Origin: Parachlamydiales bacterium
GTDB lineage: Bacteria; Chlamydiota; Chlamydiia; Chlamydiales; Rhabdochlamydiaceae
Length of the DNA: 64,000 nucleotides
Assembly: GCA_947474635.1 (NCBI GenBank)
Contig: CANJJB010000003.1
Location: 1 to 64,000, forward strand
Reading direction: 5' to 3'
Shown: one piece after another, positions 56,115-64,000 of the stretch
How the letters are laid out: every line of letters begins with the position of its first letter
How positions within the stretch are numbered: the stretch's first letter is position 1
The notes under the pieces: model-generated
Told to the model about the DNA's origin: nothing
The model's database searches: none
Seen by the model: only the letters and a program-made list of their open reading frames with translations
Translations under genes and position numbers: made by a program

Positions 56115-57779
56115 ATGAGTAAAGGTAATTTTTCAAACATTTTCAATCAACAGCATCAACAAAAAGTTGATGAGCTGGTCTCTTTAGCCAAAGAACAAGG
56201 CTACATCACATACGAAGAAATCAATGAAATCTTGCCGATGACGTTTGACTCACCTGAGCAAATCGATCAGGTTTTGATTTTCTTGAGCGGCATGGACATT
56301 CAAGTTCAAAACCAAGCAGACGTTGAAAGACAAAAAGAACGTAAAAAAGAAGCTAAAGAAATCGAGAGTCTTGGTAAGAGAACAGAAGGAACATCAGACG
56401 ATCCTGTTAGAATGTACCTGAAGGAAATGGGCTCTGTTCCCCTTCTTACAAGAGAAGAAGAGGTGGAGATTTCCAAGCGGATTGAAAAAGCCCAGATCCA
56501 AGTTGAGAAAATCATTCTCCGTTTCCGTTACTCAACAAGAGAAGCCATATCCATTGCCAATTACCTCATTTCTAACAAGGAAAGGTTCGATAAGGTTATT
56601 TCTGAAAAAGAAGTAACTGATAAGACCCATTACCTCACTATTCTGTTAAAACTATGCAATCTACTAAAAGAAGAAGACGCTGTCCTTCAAGATTATTTAG
56701 TCAAACTCCGCGATCCTGATTTAAAAAAACTCGATAAGTCTAATATTCTTGAAAGCCTTGAAAAAAGCAGAATCCGCACGCAAGCCTACCTACGCCAAAT
56801 GCATCTTCGTCATAATATCATCGAAGACTTTGGTGAAGTGATTCTCACAGCTTATGACAGGTTCTTAAGCTTAGAAAAAGAGATGCAAGAGCTCATACCA
56901 AGAGCAGAAAAAAACAAGTTTGCAGCAGCTAAACTCCTAGCAGTTCAACGCAAGCTGAGTAAACGAGAGCTGGCAGCAGGAAGAACTCTCGATGAGTTTA
57001 AAAAAGATGTCCGCATGTTGCAGCGTTGGATGGACAAGAGTCAAGAAGCCAAACGAGAGATGGTAGAATCCAACTTGCGACTTGTTATCTCAATTGCAAA
57101 AAAATATACGAATAGAGGCCTCTCCTTCCTTGATTTAATCCAAGAAGGAAATATGGGTCTCATGAAAGCGGTAGAAAAATTTGAGTACCGCCGGGGATAT
57201 AAGTTCTCTACCTACGCAACATGGTGGATTAGACAAGCTGTAACGCGCGCTATTGCCGATCAAGCTCGTACTATCCGCATCCCTGTTCACATGATTGAAA
57301 CGATCAATAAGGTCCTTAGAGGCGCTAAAAAGCTGATGATGGAAACCGGCAGAGAGCCTACGCCGGAAGAATTAGCAATTGAGCTAGATCTGACACCCGA
57401 AAGAGTGAGAGAAATCTACAAAATTGCGCAACACCCCATCTCTTTACAAGCAGAAGTAGGCGATGGTGGAGAGAGCCAATTTGGGGATTTCCTAGAAGAC
57501 ACAACGATAGAGTCTCCTGCTGAAGCAACAGGCTATGCCATCTTGAAAGATAAGATGGGAGAAGTGCTGTCAACACTCACAGAAAGAGAAAGAACGGTGC
57601 TCATTGAGAGATTTGGTCTTCTTGACGGAAAACCAAAAACCCTCGAAGAAGTAGGCGTTCGCTTTAAAGTAACAAGAGAAAGGGTTAGACAGATCGAAGC
57701 CAAAGCTCTGCGCAAGATGCGCCACCCAACACGCGCTAAACAGCTGCATGCCTTCTTGGATCTTTTAGAAAATGAATGA
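56115..57779 (+). CDS. rpoD: RNA polymerase primary sigma factor
   Basis: [120 protein letters not shown]. Confidence 0.98.
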   Translation: MSKGNFSNIFNQQHQQKVDELVSLAKEQGYITYEEINEILPMTFDSPEQIDQVLIFLSGMDIQVQNQADVERQKERKKEAKEIESLGKRTEGTSDDPVRMYLKEMGSVPLLTREEEVEISKRIEKAQIQVEKIILRFRYSTREAISIANYLISNKERFDKVISEKEVTDKTHYLTILLKLCNLLKEEDAVLQDYLVKLRDPDLKKLDKSNILESLEKSRIRTQAYLRQMHLRHNIIEDFGEVILTAYDRFLSLEKEMQELIPRAEKNKFAAAKLLAVQRKLSKRELAAGRTLDEFKKDVRMLQRWMDKSQEAKREMVESNLRLVISIAKKYTNRGLSFLDLIQEGNMGLMKAVEKFEYRRGYKFSTYATWWIRQAVTRAIADQARTIRIPVHMIETINKVLRGAKKLMMETGREPTPEELAIELDLTPERVREIYKIAQHPISLQAEVGDGGESQFGDFLEDTTIESPAEATGYAILKDKMGEVLSTLTERERTVLIERFGLLDGKPKTLEEVGVRFKVTRERVRQIEAKALRKMRHPTRAKQLHAFLDLLENE

Positions 57780-57794
57780 TTTATCTGTGAGAAC

Positions 57795-57867
57795 TGGAGT
57801 GTAGCGGGATCGAACCGCTGACCTCAACAATGCCATCGTTGCGCTCTACCAACTGAGCTAACACCCC
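57795..57867 (-). tRNA. tRNA-Ala (anticodon GGC)
   Basis: Reverse complement GGGGTGTTAGCTCAGTTGGTAGAGCGCAACGATGGCATTGTTGAGGTCAGCGGTTCGATCCCGCTACACTCCA folds as a cloverleaf. Anticodon loop ATGGCAT. Confidence 0.93.
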
Positions 57868-58031
57868 ATCAGCTGGCAAGAGTATATAGGGCGTGCAGCT
57901 TTTTCCAATACAAAAAAATAAGATGCGACTACCGTATTGTAATTTTTATTCGCAACCCATCCGTTGACTCAAAATAACTAAATTTGTTAGGATGCGCCTG
58001 TTCTTTTCAAAACCACCAAAAGGGAGATTAT

Positions 58032-58235
58032 ATGAAAAAGAAAATTTGGATGTTATTCGTGGCTGTTATCTGTGGAATGAGCTCTTTTGTTACTGCTAAT
58101 GATTGCGTAGCTTGTGAGACAACTACTACTGAAACTGTTACTCAAGAAGAAAAGAAAGTAAACACAACTGAAGGTTCAGATGTTGTTGTTGCTGATGCTC
58201 CTGTTGCTGATGCAGAAGTTGTAGCTTCTAACTAG
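58032..58235 (+). CDS. Small secreted Thr/Val/Glu-rich protein
   Basis: MKKKIWMLFVAVICGMSSFVTANDCVACETTTTETVTQ...; RBS AGGGAGATT, signal peptide. Confidence 0.65.
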   Translation: MKKKIWMLFVAVICGMSSFVTANDCVACETTTTETVTQEEKKVNTTEGSDVVVADAPVADAEVVASN

Positions 58236-59287
58236 TTCTTTTCCACGAGAGCTCTGTTGTTCAATAGGGCTCTTTTAATTTCCTGTGAAATTTCTTCTCC
58301 CGACTGCTCCCTTCCAAAAGTGTAATCATACGTCTCTTTTCTGGTAGAAATAAAATGAGTTGCATTCCACTCCCAATTGCCCGCTATGAATGACAAAACA
58401 TCTACATTCTCTGGCACTTCCTGGCCACAGTGATAAATAGCGCCTCTATTTGATCCAAAAAAGAACATCGGTTTTGCAAAAAACAGCATATCATAGCCAA
58501 TGGAAGAAAAATCCCCGAGATATCCATCACAGAGATTAAGAAGAGGGTAGATCATAGGAAAATGTGATAGAAAAATTACGTTGCCTATTTTTGCATACTT
58601 TTCTCTGACGTAATTTGTTTGTGCAAACGCTTGATCTTCTAGCCAAGGATGAAGTTTAATCACAAGATTAAATTGCGGGTGCAAACGCTCAATGATCTCT
58701 TCACACTTACTGAAAAAAGATGATGTGTTTTCCTTATTTGCCCACGTGGGCGCATAGAGAAGTGTTTTTTTCTTTTTATCCAATTGGGGCCCAAGCATAT
58801 TTTGGGCAATCGAGTCATAGTAAGATTTGTTTGCTAAATAAAAATGAGCGCGAAAGTTACCTGTGATAACATAGGAAGAAATCTTTGCAAGCGCGCCTGT
58901 TTTTTCAAGCAGATCTAGCATGTGCTGTCCGTAGACAAGAGAAATATCTTGGCTAGGATGATCTTTTAAGGAATGCCCTTTATCAGAATTGCCATGCGGG
59001 CAGTAAATCATGCGCATCTTTTTACGAAATAACATGTCAAAAAGCGGAAGCATTTCATCTGACAAAAAACGCCCTGACATAATGATGACATCATAATTGT
59101 CAGCTAAAAATTGGAGCGATACATCCAAGGGATCTTTCAGAATACAGTTTAGTTTGGGATAGAACTTCTTGGCTAATTGAAATGTGTCGGGATCAGTGAC
59201 AATCATTGGAATATCTAGCAAAATAGCTAGCACTCCTAAATGATCCAGGTACGTGTCAACTCCCATATGAACAACAATAAAGCGCAT
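58232..59287 (-). CDS. CDP-glycerol glycerophosphotransferase-like protein
   Basis: YCPHGNSDKGHS, KTLLYAPTWANKENTSSF, LVIKLHPWLE, CDGYLGDFSSIGYDMLFFAKPMFFFG. Confidence 0.8.
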   Translation of the reverse strand: MRFIVVHMGVDTYLDHLGVLAILLDIPMIVTDPDTFQLAKKFYPKLNCILKDPLDVSLQFLADNYDVIIMSGRFLSDEMLPLFDMLFRKKMRMIYCPHGNSDKGHSLKDHPSQDISLVYGQHMLDLLEKTGALAKISSYVITGNFRAHFYLANKSYYDSIAQNMLGPQLDKKKKTLLYAPTWANKENTSSFFSKCEEIIERLHPQFNLVIKLHPWLEDQAFAQTNYVREKYAKIGNVIFLSHFPMIYPLLNLCDGYLGDFSSIGYDMLFFAKPMFFFGSNRGAIYHCGQEVPENVDVLSFIAGNWEWNATHFISTRKETYDYTFGREQSGEEISQEIKRALLNNRALVEKN

Positions 59288-59313
59288 AAAATTCTTCTTA
59301 ACAGAAGAATGAT

Positions 59314-60315
59314 TTAGCCGAAAGTATAAGAGTAAATCTCTTGTCTAATAGCTGATAGATGCTCTTTATCTTCTTCCTCAATGATCGTGTAGATCTGAGG
59401 ATACTCTTCAGGTGTTAGGGAAACGCCTGCTTGGTGGAGAAATAATCCCCGGTCATGCAAGAGATCCCTATTATTTTGATTGAGAAAGAACATAGGACGA
59501 TTAAAGGTGAGAAAATCGTATCCAATCGATGACATGTCTCCAATGTAAATCGCTGCTTTATTTAAAAGAGGGTAGATAGGCGGCCAATCTTTTAAAAAGA
59601 GAACGCGGGGAGCATTTTCATAGCGGTAGAAAATCCTATCTGTTTCTAAATCATTGAGGTTAGGGTGGAGCTTAATTACCAGATGATACTGCTCTGGAAG
59701 ATTATCGATAAGAATCGAACAAGCCTCATAAAAAGAAGTGGAATTCTCTTTATCCTTCCACGTAGGCGCATAAAGAATCACTTTTTTATCAAACGGCAGT
59801 AGTTGCTCAGCAAGAGCATCATAAAAAGCTTTGTTTTTTAAGTAGTAGGTATAGCGAAAGTTCCCAATAGTTATGCAGGATTTAAGCTGCTGAAAGGCTT
59901 TTTTTTCTTGCAAAAAGTCTATCATCTTCTTTCCATAGACAAGAGCATAGTGATCGTGCTGCAGCCCTTCCATAAAGATAGAAGCATGACCTTTATCAGA
60001 ATTGCCATGCGGAAGCCAGACAGTAGAAATCTCTTTGCGGGCAAGCTTCATGGGAAGAAAAAACACATCTTCAAATAGAGGACGAGGCATAGAGCTAAAG
60101 ATAGTGTCAAACTGCTGAACAAGATTATGAGGAACTTGGATATAGTCCCAGTAAATAACCTCTAGTCCCGGGTAATATTTTCTTGCAAGGGAAGCTATCT
60201 CTTCTTCCGTTACAATAAGAGGGATTTCTATTAAGGCACAGAAGGGCCCCACATGATCGAGATGATGAGCCATCTGCCCATAGATTAACCCAGCTGCTCT
60301 GATATCACTTGCCAT
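59314..60315 (-). CDS. CDP-glycerol glycerophosphotransferase-like protein (tandem paralogue)
   Basis: WLPHGNSDKGHA, KVILYAPTWKDKENSTSFYEA, LVIKLHPNLND, AAIYIGDMSSIGYDFLTFNRPMFFL. Confidence 0.8.
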   Translation of the reverse strand: MASDIRAAGLIYGQMAHHLDHVGPFCALIEIPLIVTEEEIASLARKYYPGLEVIYWDYIQVPHNLVQQFDTIFSSMPRPLFEDVFFLPMKLARKEISTVWLPHGNSDKGHASIFMEGLQHDHYALVYGKKMIDFLQEKKAFQQLKSCITIGNFRYTYYLKNKAFYDALAEQLLPFDKKVILYAPTWKDKENSTSFYEACSILIDNLPEQYHLVIKLHPNLNDLETDRIFYRYENAPRVLFLKDWPPIYPLLNKAAIYIGDMSSIGYDFLTFNRPMFFLNQNNRDLLHDRGLFLHQAGVSLTPEEYPQIYTIIEEEDKEHLSAIRQEIYSYTFG

Positions 60316-60318
60316 GCC

Positions 60319-60807
60319 TTATTCTATGGGTTTGCGAGGAATTGTCTCAATGATGATCTTTTTTTTGGCAGGCAGGGGTTGAGGAGCTCCGAGCGATTGA
60401 TGCTGGCTTAGCTTACATAGAAGCTGGTTACGTGAATTTTGCATCGTCATGCGATTGTAAATGGCTACAAGCTGATCTCTTAGAAATAAAGTCTCGCAAC
60501 TATCTTCATCGCTTTGCAATAAACACTCCTCTAAAGACATTTTTTCGGCATCCGTATCAGGAAAGGATAAGTCCTCTAGCATCTCTGTAACAGATAGCCT
60601 TGTGTTTCTTATATCATTAAAACGCTTCAGTAAAAGAGATCTCTCTTCTATGACGTGATCTTTCGATACTTTGTCTCCCGAAAGAAGGAAGTACTCTTCT
60701 TGATGCATATTAGCTAATATTTCTCGCATGACATCGATTTCTTTTTTCATAGAGTCTTGTAGTTGTATGTGCACTTCAAGCCAAGCGGGATTCTTTTTGC
60801 TAATCAT
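60319..60807 (-). CDS. Hypothetical helical protein upstream of the CDP-glycerol transferase-like genes
   Basis: 162-aa predicted helical protein, same strand and 3 bp from the next gene. Confidence 0.65.
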   Translation of the reverse strand: MISKKNPAWLEVHIQLQDSMKKEIDVMREILANMHQEEYFLLSGDKVSKDHVIEERSLLLKRFNDIRNTRLSVTEMLEDLSFPDTDAEKMSLEECLLQSDEDSCETLFLRDQLVAIYNRMTMQNSRNQLLCKLSQHQSLGAPQPLPAKKKIIIETIPRKPIE

Positions 60808-60837
60808 AAAAACCTCTCATGTAATACCCTTACTACT

Positions 60838-61857
60838 ATGCAAGAAGCGTGCCAAGATCTGAAACAGTGGTTTAAAGAAGAAAAAAGAGATCTCCCCTGG
60901 AGGAAAAACCCTTCTCCCTATAGGGTATGGGTCTCAGAAATCATGCTGCAACAGACACAAGTTGCTGTCGTTACCAGCTATTTTGAAAAGTGGATGCAGA
61001 AATTTCCTACCGTGGCAGCTTTAGCTGCCGCCTCTTTAGAAGAGGTGATGAAGGCCTGGGAAGGGCTTGGGTACTACTCAAGAGCAAGGCACTTGCACGC
61101 TTCAGCTAAAATCATTGTAGAGCAGTTCAAAGGTGAGGTTCCTTCTACAAGAGAGCACCTGGAAAGCCTAAAAGGCTTGGGGCCGTATACAGTAGGTGCC
61201 ATCTTAAGCTTTGCCTTTCATCAAAAAGCTGCTGCTGTTGATGGGAATGTTGTCCGCGTGATCTCCCGCCTTTTTTCTATCTGGGAGGACTCATCTAAAA
61301 AGAAAATATTTGAAAATATCGTTACTTCCCTTCTTCCTGAAGATGAGCCGTGGGCTCTCATGGAGGCTCTAATTGAGCTCGGAGCCCGGGTTTGTCAAAA
61401 AAAACCTAAGTGTGAAAGGTGCCCTTTACAAGAAAAATGCCTAGCTTATAGAGAAGGAAGCGCCTTTCTTTTACCAATAAAGAAAAAACCTGGTAAAATA
61501 ACCCACCTCAGTAGGGATGTAGCTGTCATCTTGTATCAAAAAGAGCTACTTGTCCGAAAAGAAGAACTAGGCAAGGTTATGGGCGGTCTTTATGAGTTTC
61601 CCTACGTGCCACAAGGCTCCTCCTGGAACTTTGACCTTAAGCTAGAAAAGGTAAAGGTGCTATCAAAAGTAGACCACGGATTTACAAGATTTTCCGTAGA
61701 CCTTTACCCAACCGTTTACCGATTAGAAGAAAAACAAGATGTTGAAGGGTATGAATGGATAGAAATAGAGGAGCTGCATACACTTCCCTTTTCCTCCGGC
61801 CACAAACGAATTTTAAAAGAAGTAACGTGTGAAGATTTTATATACAGAAAGCTCTAA
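60838..61857 (+). CDS. mutY: A/G-specific adenine DNA glycosylase
   Basis: RDLPWRKNPSPYRVWVSEIMLQQTQV, GLGPYTVGAILSFAFHQKAAAVDGNVVRV, CX6CX2CX5C cluster CQKKPKCERCPLQEKC. Confidence 0.95.
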   Translation: MQEACQDLKQWFKEEKRDLPWRKNPSPYRVWVSEIMLQQTQVAVVTSYFEKWMQKFPTVAALAAASLEEVMKAWEGLGYYSRARHLHASAKIIVEQFKGEVPSTREHLESLKGLGPYTVGAILSFAFHQKAAAVDGNVVRVISRLFSIWEDSSKKKIFENIVTSLLPEDEPWALMEALIELGARVCQKKPKCERCPLQEKCLAYREGSAFLLPIKKKPGKITHLSRDVAVILYQKELLVRKEELGKVMGGLYEFPYVPQGSSWNFDLKLEKVKVLSKVDHGFTRFSVDLYPTVYRLEEKQDVEGYEWIEIEELHTLPFSSGHKRILKEVTCEDFIYRKL

Positions 61858-62902
61858 CGGATGGGGCGGACAAGAGATCCGCATTTTGAAGGAAGCTCTA
61901 GGCCTTCGCAGTAGAGGCCATGAGTGCATCTTTGCCGTTCAAAAAGAGGGCAAACTCTCTTTGCATGCCAAAAAAGAGGGGTTTATCGTCTATAACCTCT
62001 CCTTTGAAAAAAAATACGCCATCTCTCTACTCTGGTCTCTTAGAAAAATCATTCGGAAACACCAAATCCACGTTGTCAGCACCCACTCTTCTTTAGATGC
62101 TTGGCTAGGAGGGATTGCAGCCCGCATATGCAGCGTAAGGGTTGTTAGAACGCGCCACCTCTCCACTCCCATTCGTAAAGGGATCAATAGCCGGCTTCTT
62201 TATAAGTTTCTTGCTGATTTTGTCGTGACAACCTCATCAAGCATTATTCCCATGATTTGCTCTCAGGCCAAGATCCCTGAAAACCAGTGCAAGTGTGTTC
62301 CGACCGGCGTAGATCCTTTTAAAGTTGCGCTGCCAGACATCGAAGCTTTTAGGCACTCGCTAGGCTTAAAACCCACAGACATTTTAATCGGAACTGCGTG
62401 CGTTGTCAGATCTTGGAAAGGGATCAAAGACCTCATGAAGGCAGCTGACAGCTTGCGTAGCTATCCCCACTTAAAATGGGTCATTGTCGGCGGGGGATAT
62501 ATCGACCAGTACAAAGATTTCATCGATTTAAAAGGCGTTTTAACTTTTACAGGACATCTAGATAATCCTTATGCGGCGATAGCTGCCATGGACATCTTTG
62601 TCCTTTTAAGCACAGCCAATGAAGGGATATCCCAGGCCTCTTTACAATCTGCCTATCTAGAGCGCCCTCTAATTACAACCTCTATAGGAGGACTGCCAGA
62701 AGTTTGCTTAGATGGAAAAACAGGATTTGTTGTCCCACCTTTTTCTCCTGATAAAGTTGCCGAAAATGTACTGAAGCTTGTAAATAATCCAGAGCTTCGC
62801 AGACAATTCGGAATTAAAGCTAAAGAACTTGTAGAAAAAAAATTCACCTTCAAACAAACTTTAGACCAGATGGAAAAGATTTTTAGGAGTAATGAAAAAT
62901 GA
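61829..62902 (+). CDS. GT4-family glycosyltransferase
   Basis: ESSNGWGGQEIRILKEALGLRSRGH, THSSLDAWLGGI, STANEGISQASLQSAYLERPLITTSIGGLPEV. Confidence 0.92.
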   Translation: MKILYTESSNGWGGQEIRILKEALGLRSRGHECIFAVQKEGKLSLHAKKEGFIVYNLSFEKKYAISLLWSLRKIIRKHQIHVVSTHSSLDAWLGGIAARICSVRVVRTRHLSTPIRKGINSRLLYKFLADFVVTTSSSIIPMICSQAKIPENQCKCVPTGVDPFKVALPDIEAFRHSLGLKPTDILIGTACVVRSWKGIKDLMKAADSLRSYPHLKWVIVGGGYIDQYKDFIDLKGVLTFTGHLDNPYAAIAAMDIFVLLSTANEGISQASLQSAYLERPLITTSIGGLPEVCLDGKTGFVVPPFSPDKVAENVLKLVNNPELRRQFGIKAKELVEKKFTFKQTLDQMEKIFRSNEK

Positions 62903-63678
62903 CAATAGAGCAGATTCCGATCGGAAAATTTGGATACGTCAAAAAACACATCGTTGACTGGTTTTCTTCCCGCGTTAATTTAATTATTCTTGGAAGTATA
63001 GGCCTTGTAGCTCTCTTAGTAGGAGGAGGCCCGCTTGTAAACTTGGCAAGAGGCGGCTCTCAACTAGATTATGCTAAAGCTGAATCTGTCTGCTTAAATT
63101 GGGAAGGAACAAAAGATGGTCTTGCTCAGCTACAACAAATTATGCACAAACATCCAGAACTCCACCAAAAATATGATAGCGTAATTGCTCAAAAGTTTTT
63201 AGGCTCAAGTCAAAGCGGCCTTGCTACAAGTTACGCTTCAGCAACTCTAAAGCGCATAGGAGAATTTTCTCCTTACTACACAAAGTTTGCAACAGGATCT
63301 CTTATGATCGCTGAAGGTCATATCAAAGAAGCTTTAGAAGATGCTAAAAATTTAAAAATGCAACTTGCAGTTGATCAATCTTTTTGGGATCAGAGAAGCC
63401 AGCTTGTGCGTCATGGAGCGCTTCTCTATGCGTACAACTTACTTAGAATTGCAACTTTAGAAAAAGAACTAGGCTCTGTAGAAGGTGAGCTTGCTGCATG
63501 GAAAGAGCTCAAACAAAACGCAGGATGGGGAGAGGATAAACTCATCAGTCAAACGTATGACCCTGAAGCCTATTTTTTAATACAGCAAAACTTCAAAAAG
63601 CAAGACATCTCTCTCCTTGATTATATTAATCATAGAGAAGAGATACTTACTTCATCCGGGACCGGGCACTCTCGATAG
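62899..63678 (+). CDS. Hypothetical single-TM protein with TPR-like soluble domain
   Basis: TM LIILGSIGLVALLVGGGPLV followed by a helix-rich YfgM-like domain (LYAYNLLRIATLEKELGSVEGELAAWKELKQ). Confidence 0.6.
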   Translation: MTIEQIPIGKFGYVKKHIVDWFSSRVNLIILGSIGLVALLVGGGPLVNLARGGSQLDYAKAESVCLNWEGTKDGLAQLQQIMHKHPELHQKYDSVIAQKFLGSSQSGLATSYASATLKRIGEFSPYYTKFATGSLMIAEGHIKEALEDAKNLKMQLAVDQSFWDQRSQLVRHGALLYAYNLLRIATLEKELGSVEGELAAWKELKQNAGWGEDKLISQTYDPEAYFLIQQNFKKQDISLLDYINHREEILTSSGTGHSR

Positions 63679-63946
63679 CTTGAATATAAAGAATTCTGCC
63701 GCCGGCAAGTCCTGTTACTAAAAAAACGAGGAAAGGAATAAATACTGCCACAACAAGGCAAACAATTCCAAGGACTAGCTGCATTGTAGAATCATGCTTA
63801 AAAATAAATCCCAGCATCTTTTTGAGCATCCCTTCAACTTTCTGAGCAAATAAAACGCCTACAATAGCGCCGCCCATCAGAGCTGCAATACTCCAGAAAG
63901 ATTTAAAAAATCCAAAAGCCCCAAAAATAAAGGCTAAGAAAAACAT
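63647..63946 (-). CDS. Hypothetical small membrane protein (start may extend beyond window)
   Basis: Several hydrophobic segments and an open frame. Converges on and overlaps the preceding gene. Confidence 0.5.
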   Translation of the reverse strand: MFFLAFIFGAFGFFKSFWSIAALMGGAIVGVLFAQKVEGMLKKMLGFIFKHDSTMQLVLGIVCLVVAVFIPFLVFLVTGLAGGRILYIQAIESARSRMK

Positions 63947-64000
63947 TAAGCAGAAAAAAACCTCGAAACGATGTTTTTTAGCAAAATCCTCAATCTCTCT

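Noticed and set aside
60763-60837. N-terminal extension of MutY in the ORF track
   Set aside because: MutY homology begins near MQEACQDLKQWF (ATG at 60838). The extension overlaps the divergent gene.
1-64000. CRISPR arrays, prophage, rRNA operon, transposase genes
   Set aside because: None visible. The only mobile-like signal is the 99-bp palindrome at 33872-33970.

Overview
The window is about 64 kb of a chlamydial chromosome, most likely a Chlamydia-like ('environmental') member of the phylum Chlamydiae. This rests on protein content and gene order: two NTT-type ATP/ADP translocases, rho-coaE-polA-sppA, dnaB-mnmG-lplA, sdhBAC-tatD-tolQR-tolB-pal, and rpsT...rpoD. These orders match what I remember of Chlamydia trachomatis; no search was run. 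Coding is dense and mostly core. It includes a complete cyoABCDE bo-type quinol oxidase set, a tol-pal cluster, murI, mutY, rpoD, tRNA-Ser(GCU) and tRNA-Ala(GGC). Accessory material sits between the core blocks. The most interesting is a BlaI/BlaR1-type regulatory cassette (alpha/beta hydrolase, BlaI, BlaR1-like M56 protease without a penicillin-sensor domain, secreted protein) flanked by two matching 16-bp perfect operators (TACTACA-NN-TGTAGTA). Other accessory items are an AAA/DUF4143 ATPase with two tandem 24-bp palindromes 32 bp apart just upstream, a degenerate VWA-like protein followed by a 99-bp MITE-like palindrome, a plant-type LRR protein with an uncharacterised C-terminal domain, a putative HExxxH metalloprotein with a small upstream partner, tandem CDP-glycerol-transferase-like genes, a tiny Cys-rich lipoprotein inside the cyo cluster, and a 29-aa mS38/COX24-like gene missed by the ORF track. 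No CRISPR array, prophage or rRNA operon was seen.
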